Shown in pieces: positions 24,979 through 35,734 of a stretch of DNA of 64,000 bases; the first letter of the stretch is position 1, and every line of letters starts with the position of its first letter. Under the pieces are notes generated by a model. That model was not told the DNA's origin. It made no database searches and saw nothing but the letters and a program-made list of their open reading frames with translations. The position numbers and the translations under genes are program-made. Source of the stretch: Metellina segmentata (lineage: Eukaryota; Arthropoda; Arachnida; Araneae; Tetragnathidae). The DNA lies in NCBI GenBank assembly GCA_947359465.1, contig OX375881.1, positions 72,873,914-72,937,913 on the forward strand, in the 5' to 3' direction.

Positions 24979-25721
24979 TACTTTCTAAGGTATACTGCTA
25001 TGTTTTCAAATTTAAAAGTACTAGTATTAAGCTGTTGATAGAATAATTGTAACAAAAAGTAACGAAAATATACCAATATTCCGAAATTTGTCTGACCAAC
25101 TTTTGATCGATCGAATTTATTTATCGAAAAATTTCAAAAATATCAAAATAAAAAGATCGCATCATATTTATAAACCAATTTCAAAAATAATCATACCGTA
25201 GGAAAGAGTGCATTTTAAGGTATACTGTGATGTTTTCAAATTTAAAAACTAATAGTAATAAGATATCGATCTGACAATTTTAAAAAATATCAAAAATTTC
25301 CCAATTTTCCCGAATTAAAAAAAATATTATCAGAAACCAGTTTGAAATTTCTAAAAAAACTTGACGAGCTTCAAAAATTCACGTTTTGAGGTACTCCGTA
25401 AAAAAACTCACGGTTGAAGACTGAAAATTTGTATGTGTTTTGCTCACTCGCGGTAGAAATTTCGCTCTTTTAACTTTGACACTTAATAAACTTTAAACTA
25501 ACAGCCGCATAGGTAAAAAAAAATTCTTCCTCGTGTTACCTGGACAATTTTGAACAAACCATGACAATTTAGTAATTTTCTGATCCGTACTTTCTCGCGA
25601 AACCGTATAAGAATGGAGCGAAAAACGCGAGTTTTCAATACTGCGGCGGTAACATTTTTTCAATGTTTATTTTTTTATTTTTTATTTTCAATGGCAAGGC
25701 ACATTTTTCAATGTAGAGAGA

Positions 25722-26165
25722 TACATAACATTGTAATTATTAATTGTTACATAATAGAATTATTTTTATTACATAAAAACAGTATTTTTAAAATTGATAT
25801 AATAAAATCAGTAGTTGGCGATACGTTTCTTCCAAAAATTAAGTCTGTTTATTTTCGCCTGAGTGATAAATCCATTATACTTATTTGTAAACGCTTTAGG
25901 AAACAAACACAAATAATAGAGCATGAGGTTTGCAAGTAGCTATCTTTTATAAATAAATCATATTAAATTGGAACTATTTCATTTAATTAGTCCATCAGGT
26001 TGGATTACATATTTAGTGAGAGCCCCTATGCCTAGCTTTGATAATCTCTTTATAAACTTTCCAAATCAAATTTTAACTTCACCTTGAATATATATTTTTA
26101 TCTCTATTTGTACTTGTCTGCTTTCAAGGAGATTAAAATTTTCTTGAATGATTTTTTGTCTTATT
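25722..26165. other. AT-rich, no feature seen
   Basis: Part of a 108-codon open frame (from 25613) that starts inside the Helitron end runs through here. It has no supporting features. Confidence 0.4.
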
Positions 26166-26329
26166 CTCATTAGTATGTAGTTAAAATGTGGTAAAAAGTT
26201 ATAAAAATGAAGAAATGTTGGTGGATCAGGGCGTCATAAGGGCGGAGCCTGACCCAGTCAATATAAAATTTTATTTTCCACACATGAGCAGCATTAGGCT
26301 GAAAAAATTGCTCATATACTCCCCCAAAC

Positions 26330-26570
26330 ACCATTAAAAAGCAAAATAACAAAACAAAACACTAAAAAAAGAGTAGGAACACAACAAAATCAAACCTGCA
26401 ACAGCAGCCGGGAGATCAACAACACCAAGCCTGAAAATTGCCACCAAATACCACCAACTACACAGTCCAACTAAACGCTAACAGCAAATTTCCGTTACAA
26501 AGTAACCATAAAAAAATAAAAAGCAGCAAAATAAAATCCCCAGCCCCTATTCAAAAAGAAATTCAGAAAC
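26330..26570. other. T-poor, A/C-rich tract
   Basis: For about 240 bp the + strand is mostly A and C with few T (ACAAAACAAAACACTAAA, CCACCAAATACCACCAACTA, AAGCAGCAAAATAAAATCCC). Such skew is often seen in retroelement leaders or transcribed UTRs, but nothing here identifies one. Confidence 0.5.
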
Positions 26571-26574
26571 AGTT

Positions 26575-27465
26575 TAATAAAAATGAAAGGCAATGACGTA
26601 TTTGCATGTGCGAGGGTTTTGCTTGGAAATGAAATTTTCTAGTATTTCTAAGTTTAAAAATCCTTAAATATTGCGTTTAAACTTTCAAAATAATTTTGAA
26701 ATAATTATAAAATCTATTTTAATTTTGTTGAAAACGAAACAAAGTCACGTGATCCGAAAACAGGCCGCCATTGGATGAGACGTCACTGCGCATAGCTGAG
26801 CTTTTGTTATTATCTCTCATGTATGCTCCCTGTACACTCGCAATTGCTCTTGTATGAAATCAACACTTGCATATATTGATTCGCAAATTTATTTCATAAG
26901 CAGCAGTAAATAAGATAGTAACTGTTTATAAAAAAGTACTTCATGAACCAACAAATCACTAGTACAAATACTGTTTACAAAAGGGCAATCATAAAAAATA
27001 AGCAAGTGAAAGGTTCAATTAATAATTAAAATATTATGCAGAACAGAAATATTCAAAGAGTTTTGGAAAAGGTTTTAAAAATGCATAAAGCCCTTTTGCT
27101 CTAAATATCATTACTGAACTTGTCCAAATTATAAAATTTTTTCCAAATGCAACAATTAAGATGAAAGCAAATTAATTCTGTATCAATTATGATTAAGCGA
27201 AAACGAATGTAAACAACCATAGCAACGCCGGCGCAGTGGGTTACTATGCGCTGTGACGTCACAGAGCAGGCATTACGAAATTCCTGTTTTCCCCGCCAAT
27301 ACCGGAAACGTAATTTAAATATTAATATCTCGGGGAATAGTTTTCCAATTTCAATAATACATCCGTCCTTTTTCATGGATTTTCATCCTCTAATATAATC
27401 AAATTGAAACAAAAAAGATGAAAATACCTCATTCCCATGACATAAAATTTCGAACTTACCTCCTA
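26575..27465. repeat. Possible old transposon with decayed long inverted repeats
   Basis: Sequence near 26640-26820 and the reverse complement of 27200-27380 share several blocks in the same order: TGAAATT-, AAACAGG-, G(T/A)GACGTCAC(A/T)GCGCATAG. This implies an element about 0.9 kb long with eroded arms. There is no target duplication or coding region. GCGCTGTGACGTCACAG at 27249 is nearly self-complementary. Confidence 0.4.
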
Positions 27466-27654
27466 AAGAAAAGTGATAAAGAAATTTCGCCTAGACAGAC
27501 GTCTGGCCCCATCAGGAAATCAACTGCCAAGAGGCCATTATGAAATGATGTCACCTGTAGATCAGTCATGTACCTGCCAGTGCGTGCTAGCTGCAAACCT
27601 ACGGGTACTTTCACTCTCTAGTAAGCGTATCAAGCATGTTTTTGCTTCTAAATT

Positions 27655-27725
27655 GAAAACTGTCTATTACTATTACAGTGGGCACTATTACAGTGTCTAT
27701 TACTATTACCGCTACAGCAACCTTA
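27655..27725 (+). repeat. Short imperfect tandem repeat
   Basis: CTATTACTATTACAGTG and shortened forms recur three to four times. Confidence 0.6.
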
Positions 27726-28092
27726 TTATGTGTGGTCATTTTAAGGAACTTAATTTTACAATTTCATAGTATTTGTACACTTTCACAGTAGGTATATTCT
27801 AAGTTGGGACCATCAACAACTATCACCTGATAGCGCCTATGCATAGAGTAAGTTCCACTGATGCAGAGAATATTTTATTCTCTGCTCTAACTTCTACCTT
27901 CCAGATTTTGTTTTGCGCTTTGTGATCAGACTGCTGAAAACTTTCATTAAAGGTGAGCTCTAACGAGTAGCTGTATCAATATTATGCAGCTTCATAACTT
28001 AAATCAAGCACATTCAAACTAAGCGGCAAATTTATGATTCGATCTCATAACGATCGATTTTATAATGTCTATATCCATTATTACACAACCTA

Positions 28093-28275
28093 ACTGGTAT
28101 AGTGTTCATAGTGGTTGTCTTCCATCCAGTAGGTCAAGGGTTCGAATCCCGGTTTGTAATGTATGTTAGTGATTGGATGTTACGAGTAACGGCAGCTTAG
28201 TCATTGGGTCTTCCCTCACAAATAGTCATCATCACTCGTCTTGTAATACCGATGACCGAGTAATTTGGTAATTTT
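28093..28275 (+). mobile_element. tRNA-derived SINE, family B
   Basis: A-box region TGGTATAGTGTTCATAGTGG is followed by a near-perfect B box GGTTCGAATCCC at about 28140. The body (GGATGTTACGAGTAACGGCA, CCGATGACCGAGT) differs from family A. The T-arm does not close into a good five-pair stem and there is no matching acceptor stem, so this is a SINE head and not a working tRNA gene. Confidence 0.6.
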
Positions 28276-28590
28276 TTTTAATTAACGTCGTACTGGAGCA
28301 ACACAACTGGCTATTGACGGCGGTCCGGGATCAATACCCAGAGGGAAAGATCCGAGAACAACACGTAATTAAGAACCACAGTCAGATGACGAGGAGGCAA
28401 CACCTGATCTACCACCCCACTCCCGAAACTTCCTTACCAAACAACGTGAGGATTTTCCGCCACGATAGATTTAAGGTACAACAGCCTCCTCTACACCATA
28501 CGCTTACAAACATCAATACATCGACCTGGATTCGAACCAGGAACCTTCCTATCTGAAGACTAACATTTAAACCACCGAAGACCGGGATGT
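28276..28590 (-). mobile_element. tRNA-derived SINE, family A, full length
   Basis: Read on the - strand it starts with a tRNA-like head whose B box is GGTTCCTGGTTCGAATCC. It continues through CCTCACGTTGTTTGG, CATCTGACTGTGGTTC, GATCCCGGACCGCCG and ends at TACGACGTTAATT. Short open frames on both strands are incidental. Confidence 0.85.
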
Positions 28591-28841
28591 CAGTGGTCAG
28601 GCTTGGGGGAAATATTAGTTGTTGCCATTGACAATAAACAAATACCCTCTTATATTCCCAATGCTGAATAGTAGAAACTGGATTGGAAGTAAAGACACAT
28701 AGACAAGTCCTAATTCCTCTCCATCCAATAGGTTTTTCACATATCGGATAGAGATATGCATTTGGTTTTTCTATTAGCTTGTAGACCCTCAAGAGACCAG
28801 GCAAAATTGTGTACACAAAAGCGAAAACCCGTTAGATTCAC

Positions 28842-28865
28842 AGAGAGAGAGAGAGAGAGAGAGAG
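28842..28865 (+). repeat. (GA)n microsatellite
   Basis: Twelve uninterrupted AG/GA units. Confidence 0.97.
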
Positions 28866-29216
28866 TTGAGGACAAATTCCTCTTCTGTCTCAAATCCAAC
28901 TCAGGAGGAGTTCAACTCTAGCCTCCACGGGGAGGCCGAAATGGACGGCTGTTTTCGGAGAGCTTATGAGAAAGTGGGGAATTCTCCAGACGACTTCGAA
29001 AAGCAGTTCAATTTTTTGAGCACTTGTTGTAAAGAAGGGGGAAAGAAATCCTTTCAAAGGCCAGACATCTTTTTTGAGATGGAAGCAATAAAAGCCAGTG
29101 AAGCATTGGTCCTAGTTTCGGTGGAGAACGACAAACTCTTAGCCATAACAGATCTTGAGAGAGAAACAATTCCAGACGAAGAACTATTTTTTGAGAAAAC
29201 ACTGTTTCAAATTTAG
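28866..29216 (+). CDS. Unidentified coding-like open frame (116 codons)
   Basis: The frame is open from just after the (GA)n tract to TAG. The first ATG is at 28941 and would give about 91 residues. Its GC content and codon use are far more balanced than the surrounding AT-rich DNA. The product would be soluble and acidic at the C-terminus (ITDLERETIPDEELFFEKT), with no signal peptide, membrane segment or motif I recognise. No initiation context or splice sites are convincing. It could be an exon, a captured gene piece or a retrocopy fragment; it could also be chance. Nearest neighbours are SINEs. Confidence 0.35.
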   Translation: MRTNSSSVSNPTQEEFNSSLHGEAEMDGCFRRAYEKVGNSPDDFEKQFNFLSTCCKEGGKKSFQRPDIFFEMEAIKASEALVLVSVENDKLLAITDLERETIPDEELFFEKTLFQI

Positions 29217-29371
29217 TAAATATACAGTTTAGGTTTCTATTATATGATTTGTAACAATATACTATGTATAGCAGAACCTCGCATAGCATTTACACTAAAC
29301 ATTCTTAATTATTTGTATCTGTTGATGGAAAATTCTTAACTCACATTCTATACCTGATTTAATCCATTAGG

Positions 29372-29562
29372 TTCGTTGGGTTGGAGTGGAAGTTTGGAGA
29401 GTGGGGTGCCAGCTCAGGTGTTCCTTCGTCATCTGACCGTGGTTCAAAATTACGAGGTGTTGTCCTCGGATCTTTCCCTTAAGGGACTGATCCCGGACCG
29501 TCGTCAATAGCCCGTTGTGTTGCTCTAGTACGACGTTAACTAAAAATTACCATTACCATTAG
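29372..29562 (+). repeat. SINE family A, 5'-truncated
   Basis: Body from GTGGAAGTTTGGAGAGTGG through CATCTGACCGTGGTTCAAAA and GATCCCGGACCGTCG to ACGACGTTAACTAAAAATT, ending in a short ACCATT repeat. The tRNA-like head is missing. Confidence 0.85.
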
Positions 29563-29574
29563 GTATTTTTTGAC

Positions 29575-29820
29575 GTCTGTGCTTATTTTCGATTTTTATG
29601 GAATTCCTTTTCTGCTATGATTTTAATCTTCCAGATTTGTCATTGCTTTTGCAATCAGACTGCTAAAACAATTTCATTCGAGTTGAGCTCTTTTATGTTG
29701 TTTTAGCAAAATTTCTCAGCTTCGTATTCCAAATCACGCGGAAAATTTGGTGAATGAGTCCCGCAGTGGTTGATTTTTAATATTTACAAATGGCGTAACC
29801 ATTCGACAATAAACAAATAA
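29575..29820 (+). repeat. Dispersed repeat R, copy 3 (uninterrupted)
   Basis: CCAGATTTGTCATTGCTTTT, GCAATCAGACTGCTAAAACA, TTCATTCGAGTTGAGCTC and the end block GACAATAAACAAATAAA lie in one unbroken run. This is the reference copy for the two interrupted ones. Confidence 0.65.
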
Positions 29821-29860
29821 AGTCAGTTTCTCTGTCACATAGGTAGAAAAATGTATCTAG

Positions 29861-29992
29861 AGAGCGGTGGGATGGTTCAGGTGTTGGCCTCGTCTTCTGA
29901 CCATGGTTCAAAATTTCATGGTATTGTCATTGGGATTGATCCCGGACCGTCGCAAATATTCCGTTGTGTTGCTCCAGTTCGACGTTAATTTA
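29861..29992 (+). repeat. SINE family A, body fragment
   Basis: GTGTTGGCCTCGTCTTCTGA, CCATGGTTCAAAATTTCATG, GATCCCGGACCGTCGC and TTCGACGTTAATT match the family body. The head is missing. Confidence 0.8.
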
Positions 29993-30044
29993 CTACTTAA
30001 CATTATATAAAGAGAGATTGCGTATGAGAGATAGAAAGAGAAAA

Positions 30045-30066
30045 AAAGAGAGAGAGAGAGAGAGAT
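30045..30066 (+). repeat. (GA)n microsatellite
   Basis: About ten AG units after an A-rich run. Confidence 0.9.
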
Positions 30067-30069
30067 GGC

Positions 30070-31510
30070 GTGCAATCGATCCGTGAGTTTACTTTTTACT
30101 GCGCACGTAGCAATTGTTGCTAGCGTATTTGTAACGTAATTGTATCTTGATATTACATTTATTAAGAACGTGCAAACTATAATAGAACATATATTTTTAA
30201 TTATGAAAACTGTAACAATGATATGGAATGTGATAAAATTAATCTGGAATTTAGAAGATTTGGAAACTGAGTGTAAAGGAGAATCGATCCGCGTTCTTTG
30301 TAGCTTTGTATTGTCCTTATTTTATTGATGCAAGTCAAGATTTTCAAACCAGTGTATGCATCCAAGGGTGCAACTGAAAAGATAATCTACAATTATTATT
30401 CATGCGATCTTACTGATATTCTGCTCTTTCGAAAAGTGAATCGAGGCTTCGTCTCCGTGGTGAATTAGGAGACAACTAGGATCACTACGCTATCTCCCGA
30501 CATAGATCTTTGCGCGGAAGACGTAAATGTCGTACATGCATCTGTGTCCACGTAGAGTTCATATGGAGCATTATTTGATAGTGGAGATGTGACAATTATC
30601 GCCTAGATAGAAGTATTAGCCAATGTCTGAATAAAAGGAGGAAATAATGCAAAACGCGGAAGGGAAAGTATTATACTTGACTTATACGAAGCAATTGGAA
30701 TCTTCACTCAATAATTATCCCAATTGTTAATACTGGAATTAAACTGTGGATATCGTATATCTTAAATTACCTGTGGAAAATTTCGTTTCTACAAAGCATC
30801 ACTGGGTTTCCATTATATAACCCTGGTAGTTTTTCTGTAAAAACTAATGGTGTTAACTTATTAAGCACATTAAATTCCCACAACGCACAGTAAATATAGG
30901 CTAATCACTATTAATCTGAATTATACAAAAACCTAAAGTTTAACTCGTTTAGTCTAAAGGACATCTCATGTTTTATAAAGAAACTATATTATGGCATTGT
31001 TATTTATCTTTTGATCTGAACCCGAAAAAAAAGTATACAGCTGTAGTTTTAATTTACCAAGTTCTTCTGAGCCAAAATTTGCATTACTGCAAATTGACGT
31101 CATTGTATCCCGTACAATTATTTACCGCAATTAATGTCATATAAACTGAACTTTGATATTGCCTTAAATTTGAAAAACTGATTTTTTAAAAGTAAGAAAA
31201 TTCAATACGTTTTACGACAAAAAGGTTCTCAGTATTCCTTCGTATCAAAACACACTAGAAAAAGATTCTTGGAATAATATTTCTTTCTATTCTAATATTC
31301 GTCTATAATGTATTTCTCTTAGTTTTTAATTTCAGAAGCTTTACAAATCACATGTTTCATCCACTGACTCCCCTTTTGCATTAGAATAATTTCACACGGT
31401 TTTATAAACTAAATCGTTACATTAACTACTCCATACTTAATAGTATCTATTTATTTTCAAGATAACTACCTCTCCTATCATCTGGGTTTGATAAACTAAA
31501 ATACACATCA
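30070..31510. other. No recognisable feature
   Basis: The piece 30430-30600 is less AT-rich but has no open frame or matching repeat. Confidence 0.45.
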
Positions 31511-31678
31511 CTAGGTGGCTCCGCCCTCTGCTCGCCTACGCTCGCCAATTCTATTTTAATCTTGTAATTTTCTGATCTGTACTTTCTAGGGAAAGCGTCT
31601 AAAAATCGAGCAAATAAAAAAAACAGTTTTCAATCCTGCGACCGCGGTTGCTGCGGTACTTTTTTTTTAATATAGAGA
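31511..31678 (-). mobile_element. Minimal Helitron, copy D (168 bp)
   Basis: On the - strand: host A, TCTCTATATTAAAAAA, then the CCGCAG / CGGTCGCAGGATTG block, and the terminal hairpin with CTAG followed by host T. Almost the whole interior is deleted, but both ends are kept. It therefore defines the smallest unit that still follows the insertion rule. Confidence 0.85.
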
Positions 31679-31679
31679 T

Positions 31680-32440
31680 ATACGTATTTTACTTATAACG
31701 GAGGACTTGATTTATATTTTACCCTTCAAATAACACCAAAACTTAATCATGATTGCATTGCGGTTGTGCCTCCGTACAGAAACCACCCCATTGTTTAGGA
31801 ACGTAACAAAAATTTTTAGAACATAAAAGAATCGAAGAAAATAATAGAATATTTTGTTTACTCGAAAGTTCTCTAATTTGTCTTGGGAAATGCTGCATAT
31901 TTTCCTCGACCCCCCTGGTATTTATCCTTATAGTGGATCTCCACGGGTGGACGGATCACACTTTAGGAAACGCTGTACTATAATATTAGATAAGTCACTG
32001 GATATCTGATTGGCAAAGGAAAACATAATTTCCGGTCACGGGACTTGGACGACCGAGATCATACCTCGGGAGGTTGGCCTTGAGAAGGAAAAAAATCAGA
32101 GAAGTGCATAGTTAACGAACTTCCACAAGAGATGCATGAAGAATGTCATTTGAGTTCGTCGTGTGTACCATAGAGGAAATATAAAAGGAGAGTGAGAAAA
32201 GATAACATTTCTGTCTACCCAGGATCATGTAATCGTAGCTAATAGTAGCATGACCTTTTTACTACTTTCGTCTATGGTTGGATACGAATATCTATCATCT
32301 CATTCGTCCAGGGGATAGGAGAAGAAGCCCACCCAGTGAATCATCTGATTGGTACGAATGACACAATAGCGTATATAGATTTCACCATCTTTATCGAGAC
32401 TCTGTAGAAATATGCATATGTGCATTTAATCTATCAGAAG
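31680..32440. other. Mostly unassigned; possible hAT end
   Basis: Near 31935-31976, CCACGGGTGGACGGATCACA...TTAGGAAACGCTG resembles a hAT right end (reverse complement CAGCGTTTCCTAAA). I found neither a partner end nor an 8-bp duplication. The rest has no feature. Confidence 0.3.
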
Positions 32441-32735
32441 ATGGTAATGGTTATAGTAATTAATTAACGCCGTACCCCTCCGGGATCAAACCAGAGGGAA
32501 AAGATCCGAGTACAGCACCACGTAATTTTGAGCCACGGTCAGACGACGAGGTCACACCTGAGTTGGCATCTCACTCTCCAAACTTCCAAACCGCGCTAAC
32601 GTGAGGACATCTGAAGTTCGAGAGATTGAACGTGCACCAACCCCTTTATACACGACGGCCTTTGGTTGGATTCGAATTCGCAACCTTCCGTTTGCTAATC
32701 CGCCACTTTTCCAATCGGGCTACCACGGACCCTGT
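32441..32735 (-). mobile_element. tRNA-derived SINE, family A, full length
   Basis: - strand: A-box region GTGGTAGCCCGATTGGAAAA, B box GGTTGCGAATTCGAATCC, CCTCACGTTAGCGCGG, GGAAGTTTGGAGAGTGAG, CGTCTGACCGTGGCTCAAAA and the GGCGTTAATTAATT end with a short ACCATT-type tail. It gives the clearest view of the head-to-tail structure of the family. Confidence 0.88.
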
Positions 32736-33234
32736 TTTAAGATGTAATATCATCAAATCAGAGAATCGATTTCAAATAAATTGTTTGCAAAGCAGTCACG
32801 TGACTACTAGTCGTTACCTTGGATACACTTATTGAAGCTCCACTCAAAGGCAATGTGTGCTTGCTGATGTATAAAGTCTATGGTGTGTACGATTAAGGCC
32901 AAATTGTAGAATCCCAAATCCACACCCAATGAGTCTTAGCAGAACAATTTTTCCTTAATTTTTATCAAAGTTTTGATCGATTTTATTTTCAATCATAAGT
33001 TACGATTTTCTGCAGTGCAAAGCGCGCTCCTTGCCACTCCTCTTTTTTTTTTCTAGCTACGAGCTTTTCCAGTTACTTCCCTACACCGCCCAAATTACCA
33101 CCAAACACTCTATAAATAAAAAATACTTTAGTTTTGTAGTTTTTTCTATGACAATGACAAAAAATTTAACTTCAAAAGTTATCGACAGAATTGCAAATTC
33201 TAAAAGTGTGCCTTGGTTTCAAAAAAAATAATGT
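32736..33234. other. No feature seen
   Basis: A T-run ending in CTAG at about 33042-33056 could look like a splice acceptor, but the frame behind it shows no recognisable protein. Confidence 0.4.
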
Positions 33235-33235
33235 T

Positions 33236-33425
33236 AATTTATTTTGATGTTTTTTAAATAAAGTATGTTAAATAAAGTATTAATTTTGATGTTTTTTTTA
33301 AACAAAGTATGTTGAATAAAGTATTAATTGTGATGTTTTTTAAATAAAATATGTTGAATGAAGTATTAATTTTGATGTTTTTTAAATAAAGTATGTAAAA
33401 TAAAGTATTACTTTTGATGTTTTAT
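33236..33425 (+). repeat. Minisatellite, about 4 units
   Basis: The unit TTTTGATGTTTTTTAAATAA plus AGTATGTTAAATAAAGTATTAA (about 43-46 bp) repeats four times with few changes. Confidence 0.92.
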
Positions 33426-34560
33426 TATTAATATGTAATACATATTTAGCCGATAATTGTGTTTTCTGCCTGTTTTGTATTTTACTGCAGTTTTTAAAAT
33501 TCGGACAAAATGCCTGCCGAAAAATTGCAATTGCTTGGAATTGTGTTGAAGAACATTGAATATAATTCTGCACTTGGGGACCACACCACGCACTAAACAC
33601 AGTATAAAATTCCTAATGGGATCATGAAGATGTCACAACAGTCAAGAAACTGTCGATTAGACTTACAAAATCTGACGGGGAAAGAGATATAAGAACTTTG
33701 ACACGATATTCTTGTTTTTCCATGTACTTTGCGAGATACCAAGATGGTTTGAGCACAAGATGGTTGAGACAGACCATGTGGTGTTTTGACTAGAATAAGT
33801 AGTAAATTTCCGCAACGTTGAGGTCCACTATTTGATCAGATACGTATGGAGTGCACTACGTACCTCTCAGCTTTATCTATTCCGTGATTTACAGCGTTAC
33901 GCTTTCGCTATACTGCGGTTTCCTTTTATTAGCACTTCCCAAATCAACCCGCAGCGACCTCACCTTCTCACAGAATGTAGGAAGAACGGGGTAATTCGAT
34001 TTCTGAGTGTGTCGACTTGTTTTACGAAGTCGTTTTTTCTTCTAGGGGACCGGATTACCCGGTATAAAATTGGAGCACCGAGATGCGACGGACTATTTAT
34101 CTTGAGACTCCGTTATAACCGGATTGAGCGTGAGTGCTTTTTGCTCTGCAGATTGTTTGCTTTGTCAGGTTTCTCCCTTCAAAACTATTTCTGGAGAATT
34201 GAAGACAGGTTTTCACCTGTACACACATCTCAATCGAAAGTGCTTTAATTTGTTTAGGGATAATTGTGATTTTTGTATTATTATTTTGTACTGAGATGTG
34301 AATGAACTTAATGTGTGATCTTTTAGTATTTCTGAATTTTAAATATGAGTTTAATTTTCTTACTATGTTCAGAAAATCAAGGTAGATGAAATTCAATACT
34401 CTTTTTATTGACTTGTATTTTGAAGTGAGTTAAACCATTTAGCATTCGTTCTGCTTATTCTAGATACACGTACTTAATTATATTTGCATTGTTATACAAA
34501 TAAGTTGGTTTTTATTAATTTTTAAGATGTAATATAGTTAGATAGTTGAACTATATAAAA
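33426..34560. other. No supported feature; one open frame of unknown value
   Basis: An open frame of 138 codons (33832-34248, +) is the longest here. Its product is Phe/Leu/Arg-rich and I recognise no domain. No splice or start context supports it, so I do not call it a gene. Confidence 0.35.
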
Positions 34561-34561
34561 C

Positions 34562-34858
34562 GCCACTCGAGCAATACGACTGACATTTCGCGATTGAATG
34601 AGATTAATCCAGAGTAGAAAGATCAGAGGACAACACCTAGTAGTCTTGAATAATGGTCAGATGACGAAATCAACATTTGAGCTGGATACTCACTCTCCAA
34701 ACTTCCACACCAAGACAACGTGAGGACATTTGTGGCCACGACAGATTTAAGGGGCACAGCCTTCACCTACATGACGGGCTTTTGTTGGATCGAGATTCGA
34801 ACTCACAACACTCCGATGGTAAATCCGAGATTCTACCAAATAAGTTACCATGGTACCC
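34562..34858 (-). mobile_element. tRNA-derived SINE, family A, diverged full length
   Basis: - strand: B-box region GTTGTGAGTTCGAATCTCG, GTGGCCACAAATGTCCTCAC, GGAAGTTTGGAGAGTGAG, CATCTGACCATTATTC and a damaged tail. It has more substitutions than the copies at 28276 and 32441. Confidence 0.75.
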
Positions 34859-34859
34859 T

Positions 34860-35732
34860 AAGATGCAATAGGAACTTGCATTTTAATATGCGATTTGAGG
34901 TGCTAAAGTTAAAATACTTGATTCATTATTGCAATTATACATTGATACTCTGAGTGTCCCTAGATTTCCAAGTAGTATACTATTTTGTTTTTCCCCTCAA
35001 CACAAATTATGACTGAATTAACCACAGATCAGATTCTGGGGTTAAAACAAGTTACTGCAAAAACAAGATAAACTACAATCTTTATTTATTTTTTGTGTTA
35101 CGTACACTTTCATGCATATAATAAGGTGGTGTATAACTATTTATGCGGCGCATGTATTTGATAGGTTTCAAGTAGAGTTTGCAGTAGATAGGCTCACAGT
35201 AGTGTTATCTTGTTTTCGTAGAACCTACTACACAAAATTATGTGTGAAACTGAACGTAACTTAAAAAGTAAAAATGGCGTTTTCTTATTTTTGCTGTAAC
35301 CTGACGATTTATAAGTTGAAAACATTACAAACATCCTTGGAAAAATACCATTGGTCACGAAATATAAAAATGATTAGAAGTCATTCAAATAAGACCACAT
35401 ATTACAGAACTGATATATTATATGCGTGAGAATATCTCTCATAGGATTTAATAGAATCTTACATTCATTCTGTTTTCTAGAATTCTATTCAGAAGTCGTG
35501 CTTATGTATTTTGCTTACAAAGGTATGTCTTATATAGGTATGCAGTATTAACAAGAGCTATTTAAGCCAGTAAAATACCTTTCAACACTCCATAATATAG
35601 TACAGTGTGTAAATTCCATTGATGTAACAGTACAAACATAAATTACTTAACTTTCAAGAGTCCTCGATTCAAACAAACTTTGTCTTCGATATAATCTACG
35701 TAAAGAATATTTAACTCTCTTGGTGGTTGTTT
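34860..35732. other. AT-rich, no feature seen
   Basis: Nothing recognisable. Confidence 0.45.
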
Positions 35733-35734
35733 TG

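Larger units (their letters stand above)
22730..25721 (-). mobile_element. Non-autonomous Helitron, copy C, split by Tc1
   Basis: The CTAG end at 22730-22733 is flanked by host A on the + strand. The opposite end is TCTCTCTACATTG on the - strand, preceded by host A (T at 25722). Without the Tc1 insertion it is about 1.6 kb. It shares with copy A the duplicated 3'-end set (second set from about 22920), the 180-bp internal blocks (near 23370, 23560 and 25195) and the TTTCTCGCGAAACCG / CTGCGGCGGTAAC block. Some terminal stems are decayed. Confidence 0.85.
27880..28646 (+). repeat. Dispersed repeat R, copy 2 (holds two SINEs)
   Basis: The left part 27880-28090 has CCAGATTTTGTTTTGCGCTT, GATCAGACTGCTGAAAAC and TTCATTAAAGGTGAGCTC. 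The end block ATTGACAATAAACAAATA comes only at 28626-28643. The 0.5 kb between them is two SINEs, absent from copy 3 at 29575. Confidence 0.65.

Noticed and set aside
28140..28165. A perfect GGTTCGAATCC box suggesting a tRNA gene
   Set aside because: The T stem and acceptor stem do not close, and a SINE body follows. The same applies to the heads at 59794 and 32441.
600..31680. Hairpin strings as a CRISPR array or bacterial REP elements
   Set aside because: The hairpins lie at fixed places in Helitron ends, with no repeat-spacer pattern and no bacterial genes.
33832..34248. 138-codon frame on the + strand
   Set aside because: No start context, splice sites, domain or codon signal; the composition is Phe/Leu/Arg-rich as expected by chance.
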